A DNA stretch of 64,000 bases, taken from contig NC_135245.1 in the NCBI RefSeq assembly GCF_947623445.1, positions 15,073,501 to 15,137,500 on the forward strand, read 5' to 3'. The notes beneath the pieces are model-generated. The model did no database searches. It saw nothing but the letters and a program-made list of their open reading frames with translations, and was not told the DNA's origin. Position numbers and translations under genes: made by a program. Of the stretch, positions 28,359 through 40,100 are shown piece after piece (position 1 is the stretch's first letter; each line of letters begins with the position of its first letter). The stretch comes from Clavelina lepadiformis (taxonomy: Eukaryota; Chordata; Ascidiacea; Aplousobranchia; Clavelinidae).

Positions 28359-29949
28359 ATGGGTAGCGGTTGATCGCTCTTTGGTCAAGTGTTGGACGAA
28401 GCATAATGTTGCATTTTGCAGTGCTATTAGAGATTACAATGATTTACTTTCTCCCGAATAGCAAGACTTAGCAGTGGATCTGGTCAACTAAGCGCAAGAT
28501 TTCAATAAGATCATGTAGTTGTTAAAAAAAACGTGTCTGTACGGTACGAGACCGGTAACATTTTTGTACCTTTTATCAGTGACAAAGTTCAAGCTGTCTT
28601 TCCCAACTCTATGCTATGTTCCCAGGATTTAAATTTTGGGCTTATTTGTTTATTTTGTAGAAGTTCCAACGTTTAATTTTACGTTTATGATTGCGTACGA
28701 TAGTTCTGTTCGTTTTCATCGATTGCATTTTCTAGTCTTCAATCTGCCGTTAATTATAAATTTGATAATCGTGCATACCATTGTTATGTAGTCTTACAGT
28801 TACTTGCTTAAGACTTACCGTTGTTTTAGTCAAGGACCAAGGTGCATGTTGATCACTTTCATTTAATTTTAACTTTTATTGCTTTAACAGCAAGTAGACG
28901 TGTTGTTACGCGAAAAGATGTATTTAATTATGAAACGATTTAGGTTCATTCTCAATACGCAAAGTGTTGTATCATGCACCAATGTGAAATGCTAATAGTT
29001 TTATAACTTAATTTCGCCCCGTAAAATCATGTTCTAATCTTCCATCTCATAAACTGTAGTGGTTTAATCTACCTGCTACGGATGGTTTCCCACACACGTA
29101 GAGGTAGAAAACCTGCCTTTGTTCTTAGTACCTATTTTTTAGTTCAAAATGCACTTCACTTTGCTTTTGTATATAATATTTGCTTTTATTGAATATTATA
29201 ATTAATCTGGCTTGCTCACAACACGCGCGTGCATTTCTTTCTCCAAGTATTATGGGATTTTCTGCAACGGAACCTTGTCGGCTGTGTATCAATTCTATCA
29301 ATATTATGGTAATATAAACTTGACTCCTCTTACTGGCAGTGCCTTTATTATTATAAGCTACTGTTCAAATTCCAAGTGTTCCCGAAACATGTGTCCTTCA
29401 CAAATCAGTTCACAAGCAACGACATTGTTTACTTTATTAATTTAGTGTTTCAAAATTACAACGGTTCCTATTTCGAACTGCTAATAAGATGAGCAGCTGA
29501 AATTATGATTCGCAATGCTTATCACTTTGGTTCTTGGTGTCATGCAGTCGGTAATAATGTTATTAAGGAAACCAGAAGTCCTATTTTAGTATTGAATTGC
29601 AATATTATGATCCCAGAGTATTGCAACCCAGATGAATTTGAAATCAACGAGTTGCAACTTTTGCCCTTTCTTTCAGTGCCATTTTGTTTTATGTCATATA
29701 GCGTTTTTTCTGCAAAGTGCTGTCAACAAATTGTTCATTATATCTCTTGTTGTATGATAATTTGTTTAATACAAAATGTTTATATATTGACTTTGCTAGC
29801 CTGCTTAAAGAAGTTCCAGAACATTCGCCCGCCCCCTTCACAAAGGTAAAGTTACTGCACATGGGTGTTGCATTCTGAATAGCAACAAGATAACGTTGCA
29901 CGCGACTCTGTATAGGAAATCGAAACCGAGTGGCACAATAAAAAATGAA
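28359..29949. other. 3' region of the TRERF1-like gene and intergenic DNA
   Basis: No further coding exon is visible. The 3' UTR probably occupies the first part; no unambiguous AATAAA is found close to the stop. The open frames at 29,212-29,850 are AT-driven and unlike any family I know. Confidence 0.4.
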
Positions 29950-30278
29950 GGCTTTCAGGTGGGGACAAGTCCCCACCAACTTTCGAATCAGGGGGTCTGT
30001 TCCCCAAATTTTGAACGACAGCGTACTTAAAACCCTGGCATTAAGGTTTATTTAAAATGACATTTAGAAAAAAATACCGGGTAAAACCTTGAAATAATCA
30101 CTTGCAATGTACCGAGACTGACAAAAAATTTTTGAAAAAAGTAATTCGGTGCTTTTTTTCCAAAAATACGGACGGTAGGCCTATCGGTACTGAAAAAGTA
30201 AAATGGCACTGCCCACATCTAACTGTCAATGTATATCACACAAATTTTGTTGCTCTCAAAGTTTTCTAACAAACTAGG
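29950..30278 (+). repeat. Interspersed repeat, copy 2
   Basis: Partner of 11,985-12,348. It shares ccctggcattaaggttta, aaaagtaattcggt, the 'ccaaaaatacggacgg' block and the 'gtatatcacacaaa' block in the same order and orientation. The two copies are clearly diverged by substitutions and small indels. Confidence 0.7.
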
Positions 30279-31019
30279 TAAATCAACTTTTGAATTACTT
30301 TTTAGTTCATTAACTGTCTGCATGTCTTACGGCGTAATAGTTTGTAACTTACTGTACATTCGTTTAGTGACTGTTAATTGACAAACAATTGTTGTTCCTA
30401 GCGGTGGCAGTCTGGGCTGCAGCCGGGGCTCCCCGTGAGTTGAAAAACATGTACTTACAGCAACAGAAATGATTTAATTCTGGTTCTGCACACATTCAAG
30501 TAGTAGCGAACCATTCTAAATACCAAAATGTAGCTACTAAATGCCAAAATTTAATTAATGTAAGTTAACTTTGCAAAATGCATGCAGAAAACCAGTTGTG
30601 TTGAAGGTATGCGCGCTGCCAGGCTTCATAAAATTGTGGTGCTCGTACTTTTGCCCTGTTTTATTGGTACCTGTGTGTAGAGCAGTAGGCTAATTGTGCG
30701 GTAGTCCTTAGTGGAAACTGGAAGTTTGGCACAAGCACGCGTGCCACAGCCTAGTGAAAAGTGCGATACTTCTACGCACGAGAAAAAAGAAACCTAAAAT
30801 AACACATGTGACAATTTGTCACTGACAAAACGTTGTGTCGTTGATGTCTAGGTATGCGGTCTCTCTGCAATCTGCGTGGAGCAGAATAAGCAAATTAGCA
30901 ACAACACACTATCAAACAATGTTTTGCGGAATTATGAGGAATGCCAGATTGATTAAGACTTTTACGCTCAATAATAATTCGAACAATCATATGCATCGTA
31001 GACATCCGATCATAGAAAT
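30279..31019. other. Intergenic, nothing recognisable
   Basis: AT-rich sequence with no supported exon, RNA gene or repeat boundary that I can see. An open frame at 30,835-31,038 has no family resemblance. Confidence 0.35.
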
Positions 31020-32025
31020 GCGTCATGGTGGTTTGTAAAATTCCACTGAGCTGAAAATAACGAGAAGGGAAGTTTGCTGAATCCGATAATGACGATAATT
31101 GTGTGTCGAAATTTCAAAACAAAATTCCGCAACTATTTAGAAATATTTGACTATTTAGAAATATTTATTTGCTGCTAAACAAGTTTCAAAACAAATGTGA
31201 TACACACATTGACTGACTGAAAACGTTTGAAAAATATATGTACATGTGTCTTTGGCGGTGCACTTCAGCCACATACACCTGTAGAGTGAAACCAAAGAGG
31301 TGAAAGTGCTAAAATATTTGCGAGCCTCAATTAGTTTGCGTTTCATGAACAATGCATGCAGGTATAAAGCAATTATTAGCCCATGTAACTTTTGCTTTGC
31401 GATCTTTATTGAAACTTTTGTTCTTCGACTTACTTTAAAGTCGAGAAACATTTAAACTTTTACACGATTTGTGACGATATTTAAAAAGTTTACTTCTAAC
31501 CTTTTTTCAACTCATTTGCCTAAAAACCAATAATAGTGGAGATTTATAAGTAGAGGTATTTGACAATGTGCGTTGATGTTTGTGAGCAACCTGCAATGCC
31601 ACATTAATGTCAGCGTTGTTATCAGCAAGTGGCTTTGACATTATCGACGGTTTCGTTTATCTGAAACCTGTTTTTAATGACTATAGCTCAAACAATTTGT
31701 TGGAAAACATCAAACTGAAATTTTCCATATTTTTGTCATCCACTGAAAGTGCAAAACATGTTTTTAACTTACAATAACAGGCCGACTGACGTGAAAATTG
31801 TTTGTAAAAAAGTTGGGAAAAATATAGGAGAGAGTAAAGTATAAATTGCGCTTCAGTTAGCAGGAATATGGCAATTCTTTGTATTTCCAACAAACGTAAA
31901 AATGGAAATATTGTTGGCTGTTTTGCTCACTTTAGCAAGTTACATCGATGCTGGACAATCAAATGAAGTTTGTCTTTCACTTTCGCAAGCTGGGGCTGCA
32001 AGCACATCACAACTTGAGTTACTCC
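31020..32025 (+). repeat. Tandem duplication, left copy (lectin 5' region)
   Basis: Homologous in order and orientation to about 33,450-34,560. Landmarks: 'gagctgaaaataacgagaag' against 'gagctgaaaatagcgagaag', 'ttgcgagcctcaattagtttgc' against 'ttgcgagcttcaagtagtttgc', 'agtggctttgacatt' in both, and then the near-identical first exon. Homology stops abruptly after the codons for QLEL. The promoter has diverged far more than the exon. Confidence 0.8.
31840..31846 (+). promoter_or_regulatory. Putative TATA box of the lectin stub
   Basis: TATAAAT about 56 bp before the ATG at 31,902. It occupies the same relative place as the TATATATA before the second lectin copy. Confidence 0.45.
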
Positions 32026-32105
32026 ACTCCTCTACTATTTATCTGACTTCGTTATTTCATTATTCTAACCCTAAACATCTCCAGAAGAATGGGGATATTC
32101 AATAA
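31902..32105 (+). pseudogene. Broken first copy of the collagen-like C-type lectin gene (exon 1 stub)
   Basis: The first 40 residues closely match the lectin at 34,441: a signal peptide MEILLAVLLTLASYIDAG followed by QSNEVCLSLSQAG. After QLEL the sequence departs from the lectin, losing the Gly-X-Y segment, and the open frame ends at 32,105 in unrelated sequence. No CTLD exon is found in the next 1.4 kb. It looks like a partial tandem duplicate, and a non-functional or at most short secreted peptide is all it could make. Confidence 0.75.
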
Positions 32106-33449
32106 CAACATTACATTTTATCCTTTTTGCTTTAACAAATCAGATCACGACACAGAATTTTATGTCACAGAAAAATATATGCCAACAAGCCCACGCGGAC
32201 ATTCTACTTATTGTTGGTTTAATGCTACTTACACTCCAACCATTTAGAAAGTACTTCAATACACGCTTCATTGTTAACCCCCAGAAAAACTAGCTTTAAT
32301 ATTTCAAGTGCTATAGCAACCACCAAACTGACCAGCTACAAGAACATGATTGCCGATATTTTATATGAAAATATTTCCTAACTGGAAGACAACATAAGGT
32401 CTTTAATTAATACGCCAATTAATTATAAATTATTACAATTCACTATACTAAAGTCGTCATAGCGCAATCCCATTTTCCGAAATCATGCAAATAGGGTTAG
32501 TATGGAATTTGATGGGGACCCGACACTTTCTAAAAAAGCTATTTTTCCTATAACAATATCTCGAATAAATTCCAACCATCAGCATTGCAGAATTTTGAAA
32601 TTTTGGCGAGATTTACAGTTTTTGGGATATTGTCATTTATGCAAATTTTATTCCAGGGAAGCGTTCTATACACAATTACATGATTTTGGTGAATAGGAAT
32701 GGTTCTGCAACGTTTTCTCTCAAAAAACAATTTATTTGATGAATGCTAAATTTCAATGACGTCAGCCTGTATGCGAGCATGTTCAAGATTGTCAGATCTA
32801 CTAAAAATAAACTTCCCCGTTTGCACTGCACGCTCTGTTGCTTTTGGGCTCGATGTGGCGTGTTTAAAGCCGTACTTCCTTGCAAATGAAAAGAGAGCAG
32901 ATAAAATCGTAATCCGTTATCCATCGCTAACTGTTTCGGGACTTTGTGAATATTGAGTATAAAGTGAACATAGTGTCCGAAAAAAGGCCAGGATGCAAGA
33001 TGAATATAGTAATCTAATCTATAGATAATAATTAAGTAAATCAGACTTAAGTAAATATCATAAGATGCCAATCGTGAGGTAAACAAGTTGCAAACGAGTT
33101 TCATGGACACTGGGGTAAAAGTATGAGAATCAATAGTCTTTATCATTAAATAAAAAGAAGACGTTTTTCAGCCACACAAGAGCAGGAGTCGAGCAACCAC
33201 TGGGTAGCGCTGTCACCAAAAACTCGTAATCTTGAGTTCCGTTCCGCGGCGAATACGATATAGACTACTATATGGGCAGCCAGAGCATGATTTGCGATTA
33301 ATTCCTTCGCGACACAATCATAGCCCGTTGAGTTTGCCGCTCTCCGTTTGCGGGCCACTCCCCACACCGAAATCGATCATTGCGAGTATGCAGGTACTGC
33401 TCGCTAATCCCAGCAAGCCATCCTGAACAGCAATAATCCGGTGTTTGTG
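32106..33449. other. Spacer between the two lectin copies
   Basis: No lectin exon remains. The GC-richer stretch at 33,180-33,430 has open frames on both strands but no family resemblance. The rest is AT-rich and unassigned. Confidence 0.35.
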
Positions 33450-34560
33450 TAATGGTTGTTTGTAAATTTTCACCGAGCTGAAAATAGCGAGAAGTGTATT
33501 TTGTTGGATCCGCCAATGATATTATAATTGTGTTTTCGACTTCCAAAAATAAAAAAAGTCAATAACTGCTAAGAGTTATTTGAGCAAAATCCATAAGTGA
33601 CGAAAAAAATCAACTTAAAAAACTTATTAACCTTATACTAATAATATTTATACTTATAAACTCAAGGGAAGATGAACAAGGACAAAAATTTAAACAAAAA
33701 ATTTAAAAATCTGCCTTAATAAACCGAATGAAAAGATTTACATTATATGTCTGTAAATCAGACAGGTTTTGTTTGCCAGCAAAGAAAGTTTTGAAAAAAT
33801 GCGATGCACATTATATTGCATGACATGAGTCTTGGTTTCGCAGTGAAATTATAAGAGTTGAACGTGTTTGCGAGCTTCAAGTAGTTTGCTTTATACCATA
33901 TACAGGTAAAGAGGAATAGTTATAGGTTCCTTTTCTATTGTGATTTCAATTTATATTAAAATGATTGGTTACCAAATTTAGATAGAGGACATTTCATCTT
34001 CTGCACAATTTGAGACAACAGTTTTAAAAATTTAACCTTAACAGTTTTTAAATCTTTACATCAGTAATAATCAAGATGAAGCGGCAGGAAGTTGTTGACA
34101 ACGCATGTGCGTTAATCTTCATCGACAGCCTGCACTGCACACAAACACTGCCACAGTTCTGTCATTGTTACTAGAAAGTGGCTTTGACATTTCGACTGTT
34201 TAGTTTATTTTCGTTTATCGGAGAAAGGCTCGGTAATGACTATAGTTCAAACAATTTCTCGGTAAACTCAAACCGGTAGTTTTCTATTTGTGTCATCATC
34301 TACATCTGCAAAACATGTTTTTGACTTAAAATGTGAGCTGATGTGAAACCGCAAAAGAAAGTTGAGAAAGATAAAGAAGAGGGTGGAGTATATATAGCAG
34401 AAAAATATATTAGGTCTTTGCGTTATCAACGAACGTAAAAATGGAAATATTGTTGGCTGTTTTTCTCACTTTAACGAGTTACTTCGATGCTGGACAATCA
34501 AATGAAGTTTGTCTTTCACTTTCGCAAGCTGGGGCTGCAAGTGCATCGCAACTTGAGTTA
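33450..34560 (+). repeat. Tandem duplication, right copy (lectin 5' region)
   Basis: Partner of 31,020-32,025; it includes the promoter and first-exon start of the lectin gene that still has collagen and CTLD exons. Confidence 0.8.
34389..34396 (+). promoter_or_regulatory. Putative TATA box of the lectin gene
   Basis: TATATATA about 50 bp upstream of the ATG at 34,441. The short leader 'caacgaacgtaaaa' just before the ATG is nearly the same in the left duplicate, consistent with a short 5' UTR. Confidence 0.5.
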
Positions 34561-35067
34561 GCGCAAGGACCCCCTGGACGTCGCGGCCCTCAGGGACCTG
34601 TCGGCCACAAAGGTGATACCGGTGACCCTGGACAATGTGGTTGTAATCCGAGTGAGATTGAGCAACTTCGAAGACAAATAGACCTACTTCGTGCAGGTAA
34701 CAACTTCTACAATTGCGTTTTGAATAACAGTTTTGCTCTTACTTTGAATGAAATATAAATTTACAGATTTAGTTTTAAACTTAGCACGTTGAAGTTACAG
34801 CGAAAAAAATCGTTGAACCTTGTTCTAGAATCTTGTATCGGTGGCTTCATATATGATGGATCCTGCATCAAGTTGCTTTATACTCGAGGTTCAGGAGGAA
34901 ACTACGATCAGGCTGTGAGAGATTGCTCGATAAACAATGGAAGTCTTGTCGAAATAACATCAGACAGAAAGTACGACCTGGTGGTCAAATATGTTAATCG
35001 AACATGGGATGTGTACGACAGCGGACATGCTTTCAGCGTCAATATTTGGCTGGGAATTTCCTATACG
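34441..35067 (+). CDS. Secreted collagen-like C-type lectin (collectin type), 3' part missing from this locus
   Basis: Exon 1 (34,441-34,696) encodes a hydrophobic signal peptide MEILLAVFLTLTSYFDAG, a Cys-bearing neck, a short collagen segment of Gly-X-Y triplets (GPPGRRGPQGPVGHKGDTG...), a CGC motif and a short helical neck (EIEQLRRQIDLLRA). Exon 2 (34,829-35,067) encodes the first half of a CTLD: CIGGFIYDGSCIKL, AVRDC, NNGSLVEI and WLGI. Family members bind sugars and act in innate immunity as secreted oligomers. The C-terminal CTLD half with the sugar-binding loop (WND, last Cys pair) is not found before the large element that begins at 35,266, about 200 bp after a candidate donor (gtgtga). 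The gene is therefore either split by insertion in an intron, with the rest beyond the window, or truncated. Confidence 0.8.
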
Positions 35068-35265
35068 GTGTGATGCTCATAATTTTATCGAACTTAATTG
35101 AATTCAATCTGCTATTAATATTTTGATTAATTTTTATTGAATTTCACGTTGATATTTAAGCTAAGATAGACATTTCAATTGTGAAATATTTTGAAAAGTA
35201 TTTTGTTAATAATGATTTCGCTTCGGTATCGGCGTTCTTTGCCGTACGAAAACATGAAGCTCTAG

Positions 35266-36270
35266 TAGTATAGTGGTGCCACCTCAGGACTCCTACCGCC
35301 ACCGCCACCGCCAACCCGCCAACCCGCCAACCGGCAATCTGTCAGATTAGGTCATTCAAGTAATTAGGTCATATGTAAAAAGAGAAAAGTGACGTCATAG
35401 TTTTCGTTAGCGCCACCACACGTAAAGAAAAAAGATGTTAGAAAAAGTACAAGTGTAAAAGTGACGTCATAGTTTTCGTTAGCGCCACCACACGTAAAGA
35501 AAAAAGATGTTAGAAAAAGTACAAGTGTAAAAGTGACGTCATAGTTTTCGTTAGCGCCAACGTGTGGTGTTCTAGATTTGTAGAGGAAAAAACATCTTGG
35601 GTTTGTGGATATTCGATATCAGTTACATCATAGTTTCAGTGTAAAGTATACAGAACGATGAACCGTATGCATTGCCACCTGGAATCATATGGAGAAAAGC
35701 CTAGAGTAAGAATGCGTTAATTGACACACTAACATGACCTGGTTATGAAATCCAGCTTGGGTTGAAATAAGCCAGACTTTAGAAACAAAGCATTGGAAGG
35801 TATTACAACCAATCCATTCGATTCCAGGTGTAAGAGAAGAATAAATAATAGCTGGTACCCAGATGTGATTTTTCTTGACCCGATTATAAAGGCAAGTCCA
35901 AACTTGTCTGATTGAAACAAGTGTGTTGGACAGGTCGAAAGGGTGGTATATTGCGCAATCTCACCAATCCACTCACAGCCAGTTGTGGGAAAGAATAACG
36001 GAAAGCTGGTATCCAGATGTGATTTTTCTTGACCCGGTTATAAAGGCAGTCCAAACCTGTCTGATTGAAACAAGTGTGTTGGACATTACTATTCAGCTAG
36101 AGCAGTCATCTTTGTTAAAAAACTGTACTTGCTAGCATTAGATATAATCGTTTAGAGGAGGTAAACTTGTTTCGCATTGATAATTAATGAATAATATTGG
36201 ATATTACTATTCAACAAAGCTTACGGTTTTAGTAATAAATTAGTATTTTTACAGTACCAAGAAGATTAAA
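35266..36270 (+). repeat. Left terminal repeat region of the element
   Basis: Three nested layers. First, a C-rich short tandem array of 'ccgcca'/'acccgcca' units at about 35,287-35,335. Second, 72-bp tandem units whose TGACGTCA cores begin at 35,390, 35,462 and 35,534. Third, 154-bp units beginning 'gctggta.ccagatgtg' at 35,851 and 36,005. The same layers, inverted and diverged, fill about 62,730-64,000. The region recurs in direct orientation from 45,346 with almost no change (for example one C/T difference at 35,286 versus 45,366). Confidence 0.85.
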
Positions 36271-36420
36271 CTTCAACAAAAAACACATCAGAAGGAATAG
36301 GAAACGCTGTAAATTTTGTGTGCGGACATTTACAAAGTGAGTACACAATAAACTTTATGGATGAAATATCATTTTCAATCTATACTGTATATTAGTTTAA
36401 GAGATTTGAAAAAACATATG

Positions 36421-37100
36421 AGACGCTCACACCAACCGCGTGTAGTACCAAGACCCCAGATTCCTCGCCCTAGAACGATTGTGGTGGATGGCGATACAAT
36501 CGCAGAGGATATTCCTGAAGATTACAGGTAAAAATAAAACATGATTGATATCAAATAACAATTCATGAAAGGAGTTTATTTTATTTTTGAAGGGGTATCT
36601 ATCAAAGCAATTGGCGAGCAATACGAACTCATTTTCATATCGGTAATACGGTTCAAGAGCGTTACACGTTTCGTATCCCTGACCAAAGCATGATCGATCA
36701 AGGTCTCGAATCATTATGGCCATACTTTCGTGAAAATATTTTCCAGAGACAACGACAACCGTTCAAAATCCGTGTCGCATTTGGATTTATTTTACGACAT
36801 GAAGGAAATGAAGAAGACTTACCAGTAGTATATCGTTACTTTCATCCGGACAATCACTCCGATTATTTGTATTTAGGCCCTGAAACCATCCGCGATCGAA
36901 CCGAATTCGATCAATTCCTTATCGATATTCAACGGAAGAATATCAGACAATGGTCGGATAGATTAAAATCCGAAAGCGCTTGGGTCGTGGAATCTATCTG
37001 TAATGTTGAATTTTACATCAATCCACTTCGGTATATACCGATTGGTATACCAGAAGCATTACCTGAATTTATTATTTCAAATAAAGGTCGATTTGTATGA
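36421..37100 (+). pseudogene. Polinton-type PolB N-terminal-domain fragment (unit 1)
   Basis: A short exon-like block (36,421-36,528, MRRSHQPRVVPRPQ) is followed by a longer block ending at 37,100. The longer block carries the pattern I recall from the N-terminal domain of large Maverick/Polinton DNA polymerase B proteins: 'W..IRTHF' and 'FKIRVAFGFILRH', then a DF-type stretch (EFDQFL), then SAWVVESI, PIGIPEALPEFI and a following Lys/Val segment. The exonuclease and polymerase domains are not found, so this is a fossil fragment. The outer end of palindrome 1 falls inside this block. Confidence 0.6.
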
Positions 37101-40100
37101 GGTGACAATAAAGAAAAAACGTGTGATTTGGAATCTCCCCATCCAGATACATATGATGAAATACAGCCTACAGTAACGCCTACACAAAACAATTTACAGT
37201 GTTCAACCACTTCATACAGGAAAAAAAAATTTTAAAACAACTTTAAGTTGTCAACGTTTTATTCCATTATCCAACTTTTAACCTAAGAATAGAGTTTGAG
37301 ATATAAATTTATACTAAACTATAGCTCGTGTAATTGGGTAATGCGAAGAAGTCTTAAGTATATAGCCCCGAAAAACATAGCTTTAGGCTATTCGCTTTTC
37401 AAAAAATACAAAATATTGGAATACATCGATCGACGGATGAAATAAAACTAAGACCGCGTTTCGTTAGGTATAGAAAAACTATAAAATTTTCTTGCTTTGG
37501 TTGAATTATTCAAACCATTTAAACTTATTCCGCTGATCATATTCATATATACTCAACTTTCTTTAGAAAAGAACGCGTTCAAACCGAAAGAAATGATTCC
37601 AACACCACAAAATTGGAAAATAAATATGCGGTTAAAAGCAAGTGTAAACTGTTTTTGATTGATTCTTCCTAAGCCAACTTAACTTATAAGTTATGATTTA
37701 ACAAAATGCATTAAAATAAGCATATTTTTTCCTAAACACTGTTTGGTTTGATACACTTTAGTTTGGTAAAAGCATGACGAAACAGTATGTAAACAATATA
37801 TGGTTTAATTAACCTGGTTATTTATTTTTTTTATTTTATTTTTTTATTTTTTCATATGCAAATACTTTTTGCACGTAAAACAGAAGTTCTTAAACTTTTT
37901 CATCTTACTTATTCCCACAAAATAAATGTAAATGTGAGAAGAATCAAGGAGCAACGAACTGCTTGTATACCATTGCGATTAAGTTTCATTGTTTATCGAG
38001 GTAGTAGTGATTTAAGTTATCTCTTTACAGAATGAAATGCAAACGGATCACCTTACCGCGGATTTCCCGGATCTAGAAAGTGACGGGAGGTTGTTGAGAC
38101 AAGTTACAGATCCACCAGGACAACAAAGTCGTTACATTCCACCCGGTAGGTTGGAAAATCATGTTTGAGAATCACGTTCCAGAGAAACGTAGGTTTTTAC
38201 GTCACGATCCTATTTCTGTTAGTACAGGTGATCCAACACGCGAGACCTATCGTCTTTCAACTTTCAAACTATTTCCCAGAGAAGTACAGGTCGATGTTCG
38301 TAAGTTGGCTGCTGCTGGTTTTTATTTCACTGGTTTTAAAGACAGGACCAAGTGCTTCAGGTAACGTCTTGTTCATTAAAATAGAGACTTGGATACATAA
38401 AATACGGGACTTAATTTCTAATCAAACAAATACGTTTAAACAAGTTGTGCGAATAGTTTTACGTTCAAAAACACTATCATAAAACAAATCTCAACTTCAT
38501 TCCAGTTGTGGTCAATCTGTCCAAGAATGGGAAGTCGAAGATGACCCGAAGCTACTCCGATGGCATAGATCCAATTGTGATATCATTAACGGAAAGGATA
38601 CAAGAAACATACCAATCGGTTAGTTAAGACAAAGATTTCAATTAATTTGTAAGAAAAAAAAAAAAGAGAAGCATCGAATCAATCTGATCTGTAATACCAA
38701 CAAAGTGTAAAGATGGATCGATGTTTAAAACGTCTCAAAAGCGTAAATGAACCGAACCAAATCTTGATTCTTTTTTGTAGTTTCATGAAACTACACCTGA
38801 AATTGCCTTATTATACTACCGTTTACGCTGTCATAATAGAACGAGTTACGTGAGTGAGTAGTGAATTCTCCGTTCATACGACGTTACTTCCACTACCTTG
38901 TAAATATTGATTAAATCTAGATTCCATTCTTCGTCAATTCGAACTTATTCCACCCCATGGCCATGGAAACGCTACAAGTTCAGCCACACGACCGCCAACA
39001 TCTGGGAATCCACAGGCTTCAGCAGATCAAAGAAAAGTCATTACAAATGGCATTGGTATCACATCAAATTCACCAATGTTTCAAACAGCTACATTTAGAA
39101 ATTCTTCGTGCTCCACCCCTCCACCTAGTGTGGTTGCGTCCACCATCGCGAATTCACATAGAAATCTTGCAATTAATTTGGAGAACATGAACTTGTTTCC
39201 ATGTTTGAATCCGGTAAATCCCCACATGAAGAGCAAGAAATCTCGTCTCCAAACTTTCCTTGATCACTCGTCATCGTGGCCTACTCATAGGATTCGCACA
39301 ACTCCCAGACAAATTGCAAACGCAGGAATGTATTACTTGGGTGAGGCTCATACTTTCAAGCTTAGGTCTCATACCATAAAAAAAATAAAAAAATAAAAAT
39401 AAAATTTGGTAAGTTGTAGAATTACAAAGTGAAATATTCTCCAGGTGTAAGAGATCGTGTAAAATGTTGGTATTGCAATGGAGGATTACAAAATTGGGAG
39501 AGAGATGACGATCCATGGCAAGAGCACACCAAGTGGTTTCCATTGTAAGTTGAATTTTCTGTCTCCATGAAAGAATTTACCAGATTTGGCTTTTTTATGA
39601 TTTCTATGTTTAACAAACTTGGATCTCCTGCCCAGGTGCGAGTTTGTTCTTCAACAAAAAGGTCCAGATTATGTTCATGGGATCGCCTTTCGATTCCCCA
39701 ATCTAAGAAGACCGACAATTCGGAATCCAGCAAATCCAAATCAACTCAGGAATATTCAATCAGGACAAATGTAAACCTCCTAAAGTCATGTTCTTGATCA
39801 TCATCTTGGTTTTGTTCTTTGTAGTTATCTATTTCTTTGTTTAGTTTACGAAACGGACATCGAAATGGTGGCCCTGAAATCATCGATCCCAGGGAAGAGA
39901 TAAGATCTCTAGAGCGGAAAGTTGACGGAGAGATGTCTTCGTCTGAACTGGTGGAGCAAGCAAAACTAATGGGATTCGACGAAAGAACGATAAAAACTGC
40001 TTTGAAAAGGTGAAATTTTGTCAAGAAAGCTATTTTTTAATTTTTATTGCATTACAATTATCAATAGCATTGAAAACCGATCTTTCTACAGGAAATATGA

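Noticed and set aside
29212-29849. Open frames of 77-114 codons downstream of the TRERF1-like gene
   Set aside because: AT-driven composition, no recognisable domain and no adjacent splice partners.
36427-36723. Minus-strand open frame opposite the PolB-like block, also present in unit 2
   Set aside because: It is the shadow of the plus-strand block, which has the family pattern.
39271-40024. Minus-strand frames opposite the IAP exons
   Set aside because: They read through introns and exons of the IAP gene on the wrong strand; repetition among copies only reflects the duplicated DNA.
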